The position numbers were made by a program, and so were the translations under genes. A DNA stretch of 64,000 bases from Flavobacteriaceae bacterium YJPT1-3 (lineage in GTDB: Bacteria > Bacteroidota > Bacteroidia > Flavobacteriales > Flavobacteriaceae). The notes under the pieces are model-generated. The model was given only the letters and a program-made list of their open reading frames with translations. It did not search any database and was not told where the DNA came from. How positions within the stretch are numbered: position 1 is the first letter of the stretch; each line of letters begins with the position of its first letter. This document shows positions 32,931 to 42,721 of this stretch, piece by piece. Location: contig CP123444.1 of the NCBI GenBank assembly GCA_029866965.1, positions 1,157,501 through 1,221,500 on the forward strand, read 5' to 3'.

Positions 32931-32960
32931 AAAAAAGGGGCTTGTAGAGCCCCTTTTTTT
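32931..32960. terminator. Bidirectional terminator between gdhA and the CAP gene
   Basis: GGGGCT (32937-32942) pairs with AGCCCC (32948-32953), flanked by an A-run on the left and a T-run on the right, so it can stop transcripts from both convergent genes. Confidence 0.85.
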
Positions 32961-32968
32961 ATGCCTGA

Positions 32969-33580
32969 TTAATGGTAACTCACAAAGAGTTGGGTAGCGT
33001 AATAGCGTCCGGCTGCATTCTTGACCACGGCCACGCCGCTATGGGTATAGTTGCCCACAATATTGGCCTTGTGCCCCGGGCTGTCGAGCCAGGCACGCAC
33101 AAAGGCTTGAGGATTGGCGTAGCCAAAAGCTACATTCTCCGCTACTGCGGAAGCTCCTACGGCAAAAAGCTGTTCTGCACGAGCTGAAAACTGATCATGA
33201 CTGATGCTGTTTTGCTCGATCATATATCGAGTGTGCTCCAGGGCAAGATCCTGAGCGAAAACATCTTCTTCCATGGGAGGGAGTCCCTGTACCTTGCGGT
33301 ACTCATTGATGGCATCATTCACAGCACTGCTGAATGCGGTATCCAGTTCGAGATCTTCAGATTCTTCCTGATTGGAAGGCTGCTCTTCTTGGCCTTCTTC
33401 ATCGGTAGGCTCTTCTTCTTGAGCAGGTTCTTCTTCCTGTGACGGATCATCCGGAGGGTCGACAATTTCGGAATCAGGATTCAGATCGATCAGATCATCA
33501 GATTCACAGGCGGTGGAAAAAATAAATAAAAATAGGACTAGGACTATAGAAGTGCGGGAAGCACCTATGTACTTTTTCAT
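32969..33580 (-). CDS. CAP/SCP domain lipoprotein
   Basis: A 203-residue lipoprotein (lipobox IFSTAC) with a Glu/Gln/Pro-rich acidic linker (about residues 35-75) and a CAP domain: INEYRKVQGLPPM, DLALEHTRYMIEQNSISHD, VAENVAFGY and SPGHKANIVGNYTHSGVAVV. The conserved His and Glu of the CAP cavity are present. Bacterial CAP proteins of this kind are surface or periplasmic proteins of unknown activity. The repetitive acidic linker suggests a stalk holding the domain away from the membrane. Confidence 0.9.
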   Translation of the reverse strand: MKKYIGASRTSIVLVLFLFIFSTACESDDLIDLNPDSEIVDPPDDPSQEEEPAQEEEPTDEEGQEEQPSNQEESEDLELDTAFSSAVNDAINEYRKVQGLPPMEEDVFAQDLALEHTRYMIEQNSISHDQFSARAEQLFAVGASAVAENVAFGYANPQAFVRAWLDSPGHKANIVGNYTHSGVAVVKNAAGRYYATQLFVSYH

Positions 33581-33733
33581 GAGTTTAGGGGGTTATACAA
33601 GGTTTAAGGAAGTCCTCTGAAATGAGTAGTTTCAGAAATTCTCGAAGACCCTGATGTTAGCATAAGACGGAATACCTCCGCTTTTGAAATGACGCTTCCA
33701 GAAGGAAGTCGGGTTTAGTTTTAGGGTTAGACT

Positions 33734-33761
33734 TTGGGCACTGACAATAATTGTACTTTTG
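33734..33761 (+). promoter_or_regulatory. Promoter of porZ
   Basis: TTG (33734-33736), 17 bp, TACTTTTG (33754-33761). It leaves a leader of about 28 nt before the TTG start at 33796 and supports that start codon. Confidence 0.75.
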
Positions 33762-33795
33762 GTAGGTTAACTTTATAGTTTCATAACGCGGTCTT

Positions 33796-36090
33796 TTGAG
33801 TACTTCTTATCCAAAATTGATTTTTTATGTACTTGTACTTTTAATAAGTGCAGGTAGAACGCCCGCTATTGCTCAGGATTTCTCTGAGGATTGGACCGGT
33901 TTTTTTTCGTACAATACTATTAAAGACCTTTCCTACGGTGATGGTCGATTGTATGCCGGAGCGGAAAGTGCTGTATTTTCTTATGACCTGTCCACACAGC
34001 AATTAGTTACCTTTTCTACGATCAATGGCCTCGCTGGTCAAGATGTTAGCAATATTTACTACAGTCCCACCATTGCAACCCTTTTTGTGGGTTACGCCAA
34101 TGGAGTCATCGATATTGTCAGAGAAGGACAGGAGGTATTTACGGTGGTGGATATTCTTAACCAGCCGGCAATCGCGCCCACGGCGAAAAGTATTAATCAC
34201 CTTATGGAATACGAAGGGGTGCTTTATATGTCCACAAACTTTGGTATCTCCTTATACGAATTGGATGCTCTTGAATTTGATGACTCGTATTTCATTGGAG
34301 ATAATGGCGATGAATTGGAGGTACGACAGACCACCGTTTTGGGCGACTATATTTATGCGGCCACCAGCTCCGGGATACGACGAGCCCTGGTGGGGAATGA
34401 CAATACGATCGATTTTGCCAATTGGGAGACGGTACAATCCGGTTCCTGGAGTGCCGTTTTAGCGGTAGGGCAAGAATTGGCAGCCGTTGATGCAGGGAAT
34501 ACCTTATACCGTTCGGACGGTATTAATTTTAATACGGTTAATGTGCTCGATGGCCCACTAAATGATCTAAGCATACAAGAAGACGGATTTACGCTCAGTA
34601 CGCCCAATACCGTGCAGGTTTTTGATGCTAATTTTCAAGTGATCATCGACCAGGGTATCAATTCCGAATTTCCGCAACCCTACTCAGCGGTGCTTAGTGC
34701 AGACGGCTTCCTATTTTCCGGAACCAATGGTGCCGGAGTACTCCTCAGTACCCTATCGGCTCCTGAGGATGTAGTTCAGGTGTTGCCGGAAGGGCCGTCT
34801 CGAAATAATGCTTTTGCTTTGGAAGCGATTCCCGGAGAACTCTGGACGGTTTACGGAGATTATAATGTGGACTACAATCCCTTTCCGTTAACTCAATTTG
34901 GCCTGAGCCACTTTATTGAGGGTTCCGGATGGACCAATTATACTTATACCGAAGCTTTATCAGCCAATAATATGGTCAACATCACCATCAATCCCGAAAA
35001 TCCACAGGAGGTATACATCAGCTCTTACAACTCGGGATTGTTACAGGTGCTCGACCGTACACCCATCCAATTGTTTGATGAGACCAACAGTGCGCTGAGC
35101 GATATTCCGGTCAATCCTACAGATGTACGTATCAATGGGGCTGCCTTTGATCGGGAGGGAAATCTATGGATGACCAACAGCCAGGTGGAGAATGCGCTTG
35201 CGCGAAAATCGCCTGCCGATGATTTTCAAGGCTTTTCAGTGGCTGAGGTAATCCCTGATTTTGATCGGGAAAACGGATACGGCCCTTTGGTGATCGACCG
35301 CCAGGGGAATGTATATTTTGGGGCCAGCAATAGCGGACTGATCGGCTACGACCCGCAAGGATCCCGATGGGCCCGGGTGGCCGGAGATGACAACGGGGCG
35401 AATCTCCCGGTGGACGATGTGCGAGCACTCGCTCTGGACAATCGAGGAACGCTCTGGATAGGAACCACTCAAGGTCTGAGACTGTTATTCGCTCCGGCCA
35501 GTATGTTTTCTGAAACGGTGGAAACCACAGCCATCATTATCCTGGACGACGGTATCCCTGCCGAACTACTGAACGATCAAAGCATCACCGACATCGTGGT
35601 GGATGGTTCCAACAATAAATGGGTGGCCACGGCCGCCAGCGGAGTGTTCTATTTTTCAGCCAATGGCCAGGAAACCCTCGCCCGTTTTGATAATTCCAAT
35701 TCGCCACTCCCGTCCAATAACGTCCAGGATATTAGTATAGACGACGCTGACGGGACCGTGTACTTTGCCACCAATCGCGGTATTGTTTCCTTTCGCGGAA
35801 GCGCTACGGCAGCGGCTGACGATCTCAGCAACCTAAGAGCGTTTCCCAATCCGGTACGACCCGGCTTTAGTGGCCTGGTGACCATAGATGGCCTCACTAC
35901 AAGAGCCAATGTCAAGATTACCGATATCGAAGGAAATCTGGTCTATGAAGCGGTCTCTGAAGGAGGGAGTATTCAATGGGATACCACGGCTTTTGGAAGG
36001 CATAAGGTGGCCTCAGGCGTGTATTTGATACTGGTGACCGGAGAAGATGCTGTTGAGACTAAAGTGGCTAAACTCATGATCGTGCGCTAA
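33796..36090 (+). CDS. porZ: PorZ-like type IX secretion system protein
   Basis: A 764-residue exported protein: signal peptide ending AIAQ, two stretches of seven-bladed beta-propeller repeats of the two-component-regulator type (blades such as LYAGAESAVFSYDL and LWIGTTQGLRLLF), and a C-terminal sorting domain (about residues 680-764, opening AFPNPVRPG and ending LMIVR). This architecture is that of PorZ, which helps attach cargo to surface polysaccharide in the type IX secretion system. The start is TTG 33796: an in-frame TAA lies 12 bp upstream and no ATG precedes the signal peptide. The neighbour recO, overlapping by one base (TAATG), is the usual flavobacterial context. Confidence 0.85.
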   Translation: MSTSYPKLIFYVLVLLISAGRTPAIAQDFSEDWTGFFSYNTIKDLSYGDGRLYAGAESAVFSYDLSTQQLVTFSTINGLAGQDVSNIYYSPTIATLFVGYANGVIDIVREGQEVFTVVDILNQPAIAPTAKSINHLMEYEGVLYMSTNFGISLYELDALEFDDSYFIGDNGDELEVRQTTVLGDYIYAATSSGIRRALVGNDNTIDFANWETVQSGSWSAVLAVGQELAAVDAGNTLYRSDGINFNTVNVLDGPLNDLSIQEDGFTLSTPNTVQVFDANFQVIIDQGINSEFPQPYSAVLSADGFLFSGTNGAGVLLSTLSAPEDVVQVLPEGPSRNNAFALEAIPGELWTVYGDYNVDYNPFPLTQFGLSHFIEGSGWTNYTYTEALSANNMVNITINPENPQEVYISSYNSGLLQVLDRTPIQLFDETNSALSDIPVNPTDVRINGAAFDREGNLWMTNSQVENALARKSPADDFQGFSVAEVIPDFDRENGYGPLVIDRQGNVYFGASNSGLIGYDPQGSRWARVAGDDNGANLPVDDVRALALDNRGTLWIGTTQGLRLLFAPASMFSETVETTAIIILDDGIPAELLNDQSITDIVVDGSNNKWVATAASGVFYFSANGQETLARFDNSNSPLPSNNVQDISIDDADGTVYFATNRGIVSFRGSATAAADDLSNLRAFPNPVRPGFSGLVTIDGLTTRANVKITDIEGNLVYEAVSEGGSIQWDTTAFGRHKVASGVYLILVTGEDAVETKVAKLMIVR

Positions 36091-36809
36091 TGCTCGTAAA
36101 TACCCCAGCCATAGTGATTTCGACCCTCAAATACGGGGAAGCCGATCTGATCGCTCGTTGTTATACCTTATCCTCCGGACTCAAATCGTACTTATTGCGG
36201 GGCATCCTCAAGTCGCGGAAAGGCAAGTTACGTACGGCCATGTTCCAGCCCTTGACCCAGCTAGAGATTGAGGCCTTTCACAAAGACAAGGGTACATTGG
36301 AACGCATACGGGAGGCCAAAGTGCTACAGCCGTATCAGACCCTGCATACCGATGTGGTCAAGACCTCCATCGTGATGTTTCTTAGCGAAGTACTGCGCTT
36401 AGCCATACAGGAGGAAGAACAAAATGAGCGGTTGTATCATTTCCTGGCTCATGGGTTCCAATGGCTGGATACGCACGACCGCATCGCCAACTTTCATTTG
36501 TTCTTTTTGTTACAATTGACCCAATATTTGGGCTTCTATCCGGATGACTCTGAAAGCAACTTCCCAGCCTTTAATTTAGAGGCCGGACAGTTTGTGCCGG
36601 AAGACTCTTCTCCCCTCACCATAGGTTTGGAGGAAACCACTACCCTAAAGTTGCTTTTGGGCATAAATTTTGATGATTTAGAGCACGTAAAACTAAACCA
36701 ACATCAGCGTGCTCGGTTTCTGAACGTGCTAATCGAATACTATATGTTACATTTGCACGGTTTCAAAAAACCGCGTTCGCTCGCTGTGCTCCAATCAATA
36801 TTTCACTAA
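36090..36809 (+). CDS. recO: DNA repair protein RecO
   Basis: A 239-residue recombination mediator that helps load RecA on single-stranded DNA. It has the N-terminal OB fold (TPAIVISTLKYGEADLIARCYT, YLLRGILKSRKGKLR) and a helical C-terminal part. The zinc-finger cysteines of some RecO proteins are absent, as in many Bacteroidota. Its ATG overlaps the porZ stop, and the TonB receptor gene starts directly after its own stop. Confidence 0.93.
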   Translation: MLVNTPAIVISTLKYGEADLIARCYTLSSGLKSYLLRGILKSRKGKLRTAMFQPLTQLEIEAFHKDKGTLERIREAKVLQPYQTLHTDVVKTSIVMFLSEVLRLAIQEEEQNERLYHFLAHGFQWLDTHDRIANFHLFFLLQLTQYLGFYPDDSESNFPAFNLEAGQFVPEDSSPLTIGLEETTTLKLLLGINFDDLEHVKLNQHQRARFLNVLIEYYMLHLHGFKKPRSLAVLQSIFH

Positions 36810-39221
36810 ATGCGACTTCAGCTCAGCTTACTTTTAGTAGTGCTTGCCTTTTCTCTTCATGCTCAAAAGATTACGGTTTTTGATGCGGATAGCAGGATGC
36901 CTCTGCCCGGGGTAGCCATCTACAATCCGGGAAAGACCACCAGTGCGGTAACTAATTTTGATGGAGAAGCTGATATTTCTGCTTTCGCGAAAGCAGAAAC
37001 GCTCATCTTTAGCGAGGTAGCCCACCGGGAGCTCCGCCTGACCAAAGCGCAGATCGCGTCTTACGGATATAGTGTTTTCCTTAAAGCCGATGAACAAGCT
37101 CTGAGTGAAGTGGTACTTTCTGTGTCTAAATTTGCTCAAAATAAACGCGAAGTCCCTCAAAAGACCATTGGACTGTCTCCGGAAGATATTTTACTTGCCA
37201 ATCCACAAACCTCTGCAGATCTCTTGGAGAGTTCCGGGCAGGTTTACGTGCAGAAAAGTCAATTGGGTGGAGGTAGTCCGCTTATCCGTGGTTTTTCCAC
37301 CAACCGCCTATTGATCACTCTGGACGGAGTTCGTTTCAATACCGCCATTTTTCGTGGTGGAAATGTACAGAACGTCATCTCTATCGATCCCTTGACCATT
37401 GCGCGCACTGAAGTTCTTTTGGGGCCTGGAAGTGTTGTGTACGGTAGTGATGCGGTAGGAGGTGTGATGAATTTCTATACTCAAAAACCGCGATTTTCTT
37501 TTGAAGAAGGGACCGCTTTTGAAGTGAATACCCTGGCGCGATACGCTACTGCCAACCAAGAAAAAACCGGTCACGTCGATTTCAATGCAGGCACCAAGGA
37601 ATGGGGGTTTTTGACCAGTGTGAGTTATTCTGATTTTGAGGACCTGAGGATGGGAAGCCACGGCCCTGATGATTATCTCCGTAGGCAATATGCGGCCCGC
37701 ATCAATGGGGAAGACGTAGTATTGAATAATGACGATCCGGAGGTGCAGATCCCTACAGGATTCCAGCAATTACACCTAATGCAGAAAGTACGCTATATGC
37801 CCAGCAGTATCTGGGATTTCAATCTGGGATTGCACTATAGCACCACTTCTGATTATCCACGTTACGATCGCCTCACCCGCACCCAGGATGGTGTATTGCG
37901 TTCGGCGGAGTGGTATTATGGACCCCAAAATTGGTTTATGGGTAATCTGCAGATCAACAAAAAAGGCTTCGGGCTGCTTTATGACCGTATGCAGCTTACC
38001 GCTGCCTATCAACTTTTTGAAGAGAGTCGCAATGACCGGGATTTTGGAGATGTTCTTTTGTTTGAAACGGATGAGCAGGTAGATGCTTACTCTTTAGGCC
38101 TTGATTTTACCCGTGATTTCAGAAATAAGAGTAATAAACTCTACTACGGACTGGAATACGTATACAACCGAGTGAGTTCCAACGGACAACAAACCAACAT
38201 TCTTAATGGCAATAGGATGCCCGGAGCTTCGCGCTATCCCGACGGATCTTCCTGGCAATCGATGGCGGCTTATGCCAGCGGACAGTTTAAGCTTTCGCGA
38301 AAGCTCAATCTGCAAGGCGGACTGCGATACAATCACATTCTATTGGATGCCGATTTCAGTGAATCCCCTTTTTATGATTTTCCTTTTGATGAGGCCAATA
38401 TCAGTACCGGAAATCTGACCGGAAGCCTTGGCGTGGCCTGGCAGGTCAACAATACACTCGCCTGGAAACTCAACCTTTCTACCGCCTTTCGCGCTCCCAA
38501 TATTGATGATGTGGGGAAGATCTTTGATTCTGAACCGGGCGCTGTGGTCGTGCCTAACCCTGATCTAAAAGCAGAGTATGCGTACAACGGAGACCTGGGG
38601 GTTTTGCTCAATTTTGAAGATGTGGTACAGCTGGATGTGGCCTTCTTTTATACCCGGCTTTCTGATGCGCTGGTGCGTAGAGATTTTGTGCTGGATGGAC
38701 AGACCCAAATTGAATATCAGGGCGAGCTAAGCACTGTGCAGGCTATACAGAATACCGCTCAGGCGGAAGTCTATGGTTTGGAGGCGGGAATGTCCATACA
38801 ATTCACTGAGCATTGGCAGCTCAATTCTCAACTCAACATCACCGAAGGCTTTGAAGAACAGGATAATGGAGATACCGCCCCTTTACGTCATGCCGCCCCT
38901 TTGTTTGGAAATACCCATTTGACCTGGAAACGCAAAGCCTGGAAGTTGGATGCTTTCGCAGAATATAACGGCCAATTCTCCTTTGATGAATTAGCGCCGA
39001 GTCAGCAAAACAACGCTTTTCTGTACGCCTCAGATGCCAATGGGAATCCTTATGCCCCACGCTGGTACACCCTGAATTTGGCCGCACAGTATGAATGGAG
39101 CCCCTCACTTACGCTGACTACCGCGCTGGAAAATATTACCGATCAACGGTATCGGCCCTATTCATCGGGTATTTCAGCTCCGGGACGCAATTTGATCGTC
39201 GCGATCAAGTATAGTTTGTAA
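36810..39221 (+). CDS. TonB-dependent receptor
   Basis: An 803-residue outer-membrane receptor: signal peptide (ending LHAQ), a CarboxypepD_reg-like domain (about residues 20-100), plug (DLLESSGQVYVQKSQLGGGS to GSDAVGGVMNFYTQ) and a 22-strand barrel with a C-terminal aromatic strand. The plug signature resembles the haemoglobin/transferrin/lactoferrin receptor group, but the ligand is not certain. It contains two perfect palindrome copies (36981 and 38291). It starts immediately after recO and is probably co-transcribed with porZ-recO. Confidence 0.92.
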   Translation: MRLQLSLLLVVLAFSLHAQKITVFDADSRMPLPGVAIYNPGKTTSAVTNFDGEADISAFAKAETLIFSEVAHRELRLTKAQIASYGYSVFLKADEQALSEVVLSVSKFAQNKREVPQKTIGLSPEDILLANPQTSADLLESSGQVYVQKSQLGGGSPLIRGFSTNRLLITLDGVRFNTAIFRGGNVQNVISIDPLTIARTEVLLGPGSVVYGSDAVGGVMNFYTQKPRFSFEEGTAFEVNTLARYATANQEKTGHVDFNAGTKEWGFLTSVSYSDFEDLRMGSHGPDDYLRRQYAARINGEDVVLNNDDPEVQIPTGFQQLHLMQKVRYMPSSIWDFNLGLHYSTTSDYPRYDRLTRTQDGVLRSAEWYYGPQNWFMGNLQINKKGFGLLYDRMQLTAAYQLFEESRNDRDFGDVLLFETDEQVDAYSLGLDFTRDFRNKSNKLYYGLEYVYNRVSSNGQQTNILNGNRMPGASRYPDGSSWQSMAAYASGQFKLSRKLNLQGGLRYNHILLDADFSESPFYDFPFDEANISTGNLTGSLGVAWQVNNTLAWKLNLSTAFRAPNIDDVGKIFDSEPGAVVVPNPDLKAEYAYNGDLGVLLNFEDVVQLDVAFFYTRLSDALVRRDFVLDGQTQIEYQGELSTVQAIQNTAQAEVYGLEAGMSIQFTEHWQLNSQLNITEGFEEQDNGDTAPLRHAAPLFGNTHLTWKRKAWKLDAFAEYNGQFSFDELAPSQQNNAFLYASDANGNPYAPRWYTLNLAAQYEWSPSLTLTTALENITDQRYRPYSSGISAPGRNLIVAIKYSL
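36981..36994. repeat. GCTTTCGCGAAAGC palindrome, perfect copy with extended symmetry
   Basis: Exact word in the TonB receptor gene; flanking bases extend the perfect palindrome to 24 bp (36976-36999). Read as Ala-Phe-Ala-Lys-Ala. Confidence 0.92.
38291..38304. repeat. GCTTTCGCGAAAGC palindrome, perfect copy
   Basis: Second exact word in the same TonB receptor gene, in a different codon phase, read as Leu-Ser-Arg-Lys. Confidence 0.9.
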
Positions 39222-39303
39222 AAGGCCGCAGCCACCCGCTCGAAAACTCGCTTTTTTCCCACTAATTGCTTAATTTCGCACTCCTTAAACAAGTTGGGAT
39301 CTC

Positions 39304-42300
39304 ATGAGCGCACCTTTTAAAGAATATCAACAGTTGGATTTACCACAAGTGGCAGAAGAAGTGCTGGCCTTTTGGAAGTCCAAGGCTATTTTTGAAAAAA
39401 GTGTATCGACCCGCGAAGGAAAGGAACCTTTTATATTCTTTGAAGGGCCTCCTTCTGCCAATGGGATGCCCGGGGTTCATCACGTTTTAGCCCGAGCCAT
39501 CAAAGACATCTTTCCGCGGTACAAAACGATGAAGGGTTATCAGGTAAAACGTAAAGCCGGATGGGATACGCACGGGTTGCCTATAGAATTAGGCGTGGAA
39601 AAAGAGCTGGGCATCACCAAAGAAGACATCGGCACCAAGATCAGTGTTGAGGACTACAACGAGGCCTGTAAAAAAGCGGTCATGCGCTACACAGACGTCT
39701 GGAATGACCTGACGGAAAAGATGGGTTACTGGGTGGATATGGAGGACCCTTACATCACTTACAAATCCAAATACATGGAAAGTGTATGGTGGTTGCTCCA
39801 ACAGATCTATGACAAGGGATTGATGTATAAGGGCTACACCATTCAGCCCTATTCGCCCAAGGCCGGAACAGGTTTGAGCTCCCATGAACTCAATCAGCCG
39901 GGAACGTATCAGGATGTAACCGATACCACGGTAACGGCTCAATTCAAGGTGGTTAAGAACCAGCGCTTTGCGGATTCCCCATTAGCCGCTTTCGAGGGAG
40001 AACATTACCTGCTGGCCTGGACCACCACGCCCTGGACGCTGCCTTCCAATACCGCTTTAACCGTTGGAAAGAAGATCGATTATGTACTTATCGATACCTA
40101 CAATCAGTACACCTACGAACCCATCAAAGTGGTCATCGCCAAGGCCTTGATTCAAAAACAATTGGGCAAGAATTATGCTCCTGTTGATGGGGCCAATGAA
40201 GTAGCTGCTTATGAAGCTGGTGACAAAAAGATTCCCTATCGCATACTCACTACCATGCAGGGCGCTGATCTTCTGGAACTGCGCTACGAGCCCGTTATTG
40301 ATTATGTGCAGCCTCATGAGCACGCTGAGCATGCCTGGCGGGTGATCTCCGGAGACTTCGTTACCACCGAAGACGGTACCGGGATTGTCCATACTGCACC
40401 TACCTTTGGTGCTGATGACGCCCTGGTAGCCAAACAGGCGAATCCCGAAATCCCGCCCATGTTGGTAAAAGACGAACAGGATAATTTGGTGCCCCTGGTG
40501 GATCTCCAAGGTCGTTTCCGTCCTGAAATGAAAGAGTTTGGCGGTAAATACGTCAAGAATGAATATTGTGCTGATGGTGAGGCTCCGGAGAAATCGATCG
40601 ATGTTGAATTGGCGATCAAACTAAAGACCGAGAATAAGGCCTTTAAGGTGGAGAAATACGTACACAGCTATCCCAACTGCTGGCGTACCGATAAGCCTAT
40701 TTTGTATTACCCACTCGATTCCTGGTTCATTAAGATCACCGATGTCAAAGCACGGATGCACGAACTCAATCAGCAGATCAATTGGAAACCCAAGGCCACA
40801 GGCGAAGGCCGATTTGGAAACTGGTTGGCCAACGCCAATGACTGGAACCTGTCCCGTTCGCGTTACTGGGGAATCCCATTACCTATCTGGCGAACGGAAG
40901 ACCGCAAAGAGGAGCGTTGCATTGGAAGCGTGGCCGAATTAAAAGCAGCCATGGAAGAAGCGGTGGCCGCTGGTCATATGGATCGCAATATATACGAAGA
41001 ATTTGCACCTGGAGATATGACCGAAGCGAATTACGAACAGGTGGATCTGCATAAGAATATAGTGGATCAGATCGTGCTGGTTTCTCCCTCCGGACAACCC
41101 ATGTATCGCGAACCGGATCTGATCGACGTATGGTTTGATTCTGGATCTATGCCTACAGCTCAATGGCATTACCCTTTTGAAAATAAGGAAAAGGTAGAGC
41201 AGTCCTGGCGTAAGGCCGACTTTATCGCTGAGGGGGTAGATCAAACCCGTGGTTGGTTCTACACCATGCACGCGATCGCAACCATGATCTTTGATGATAT
41301 TGCCTATAAGAATGTGGTGTCGAATGGATTGGTTTTAGACAAGAACGGACAAAAAATGTCTAAACGCCTGGGCAATGCTGTAGACCCTTTCACCACCTTG
41401 GCCACCTATGGGCCTGATGCTACGCGCTGGTACATGATCTCCAACGCCAATCCCTGGGATAATCTCAAATTTGATTTGGAAGGCATCGTTGAGGTACAGC
41501 GTAAATTTTTCGGTACCCTTTACAATACTTATTCTTTTTTAGCCTTGTATGCTAATTTGGATGAATTCACTTACGCGGAAGACGAAATCCCTTTAGCCGA
41601 CCGACCAGAGATCGATCGATGGATCTTGTCTGCACTACACACCTTGATCGGTGAGGTTGATCAGTATTATGCCGCTTATGAACCCACCAAAGCCACGCGT
41701 GCGATATCCGATTTTGTTCAGGAGCATCTGAGCAACTGGTTTGTTCGCTTGAGTAGGAGAAGATACTGGAAAGGAAGTTACGGTCCGGATAAGATCTCTG
41801 CCTATCAAACCCTATACACCTGTCTGATCACGGTAGCTAAATTAGGGGCTCCCGTAGCTCCCTTCTATATGGAGCGACTTTATCGCGATCTAAACGCAGT
41901 GGTGGCGCATCCGGATACGGAGAGTGTGCATCTGACGCAATTTCCTGAGCAGGACGAACAGATGATCAATACCGTCTTGGAGCGAAAAATGAAGAAAGCA
42001 CAGACAATTTCTTCTCTGGTTCTCTCGTTACGTGCTAAGGAAAAGATCAAAGTAAGACAGCCTTTACAACGGATCATGATCCCGGTACTGGACGATCACC
42101 AGCGACAGGAAATCGAAGCCGTAGCTGACCTCATAAAATCGGAGGTAAACGTCAAACAAATTGAATTGATCGATGATGCTTCCGGGATCCTGGTTAAACA
42201 GATCAAACCGAATTTTAAAGTGCTGGGTCCCCGTTTTGGGAAAGATATGAAGCTGATAGCGAAGGCGATCAATGATCTGGATCAGGAAGACATCGCTGAG

Positions 42301-42714
42301 ATTGAGCAGCAAGGGGCATTAGTGCTTGAAATAAGCGGAAAAAGTATTACTTTGGAGCAAGCGGATGTAGAGATCACTTCTCAGGATATTGAAGGATGGT
42401 TGGTCGCTACCGGAGACGGAATGACCGTCGCCTTAGATGTAACTATTGACGATGATCTTCGCAAGGAAGGGGTCGCGCGAGAGTTGGTCAACCGGATTCA
42501 GAATTTGCGTAAGGACTCCGGATTTGAAGTAACAGATCGTATTGATGTGCAGGTGCAAAAGGACGGTACGGTAGAGGAGGCGATACGCGACAATCTGGAA
42601 TACATCAAGCACGAAACGCTTACCGCGAGCCTTAATTTTGCGGAAGAACTAAGTCAGGGCACGGAAATTGTGTTCGATGAGGTACAAACTAAACTATTGA
42701 TAACAAAACATTAA
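39304..42714 (+). CDS. ileS: Isoleucine--tRNA ligase
   Basis: Charges tRNA-Ile in the cytoplasm. The 1136-residue length and the HIGH-equivalent GVHH (residues 57-60, in NGMPGVHHVLAR) indicate the longer, eukaryote-like type 2 enzyme that is common in Bacteroidota and often associated with mupirocin resistance. KMSKR is near residues 682-686. Editing-domain threonine-rich segment TTTPWTLPSNTAL is present. The C-terminal anticodon-binding region is complete. It is followed at 7 bp by the DksA-like gene. Confidence 0.97.
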   Translation: MSAPFKEYQQLDLPQVAEEVLAFWKSKAIFEKSVSTREGKEPFIFFEGPPSANGMPGVHHVLARAIKDIFPRYKTMKGYQVKRKAGWDTHGLPIELGVEKELGITKEDIGTKISVEDYNEACKKAVMRYTDVWNDLTEKMGYWVDMEDPYITYKSKYMESVWWLLQQIYDKGLMYKGYTIQPYSPKAGTGLSSHELNQPGTYQDVTDTTVTAQFKVVKNQRFADSPLAAFEGEHYLLAWTTTPWTLPSNTALTVGKKIDYVLIDTYNQYTYEPIKVVIAKALIQKQLGKNYAPVDGANEVAAYEAGDKKIPYRILTTMQGADLLELRYEPVIDYVQPHEHAEHAWRVISGDFVTTEDGTGIVHTAPTFGADDALVAKQANPEIPPMLVKDEQDNLVPLVDLQGRFRPEMKEFGGKYVKNEYCADGEAPEKSIDVELAIKLKTENKAFKVEKYVHSYPNCWRTDKPILYYPLDSWFIKITDVKARMHELNQQINWKPKATGEGRFGNWLANANDWNLSRSRYWGIPLPIWRTEDRKEERCIGSVAELKAAMEEAVAAGHMDRNIYEEFAPGDMTEANYEQVDLHKNIVDQIVLVSPSGQPMYREPDLIDVWFDSGSMPTAQWHYPFENKEKVEQSWRKADFIAEGVDQTRGWFYTMHAIATMIFDDIAYKNVVSNGLVLDKNGQKMSKRLGNAVDPFTTLATYGPDATRWYMISNANPWDNLKFDLEGIVEVQRKFFGTLYNTYSFLALYANLDEFTYAEDEIPLADRPEIDRWILSALHTLIGEVDQYYAAYEPTKATRAISDFVQEHLSNWFVRLSRRRYWKGSYGPDKISAYQTLYTCLITVAKLGAPVAPFYMERLYRDLNAVVAHPDTESVHLTQFPEQDEQMINTVLERKMKKAQTISSLVLSLRAKEKIKVRQPLQRIMIPVLDDHQRQEIEAVADLIKSEVNVKQIELIDDASGILVKQIKPNFKVLGPRFGKDMKLIAKAINDLDQEDIAEIEQQGALVLEISGKSITLEQADVEITSQDIEGWLVATGDGMTVALDVTIDDDLRKEGVARELVNRIQNLRKDSGFEVTDRIDVQVQKDGTVEEAIRDNLEYIKHETLTASLNFAEELSQGTEIVFDEVQTKLLITKH

Positions 42715-42721
42715 CGAGGAC

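Noticed and set aside
33616-33636. Perfect 7-bp stem TCTGAAA/TTTCAGA between the CAP gene and porZ
   Set aside because: There is no T-run and no clear role; a riboswitch or small RNA is not supported. The rest of this 215-bp gap holds only the porZ promoter.
37308-37769. Long open frame antisense to the TonB receptor (153 codons)
   Set aside because: It lies wholly inside a well-supported receptor gene and has no recognisable domain, signal or promoter; it is a mirror of receptor codon usage.
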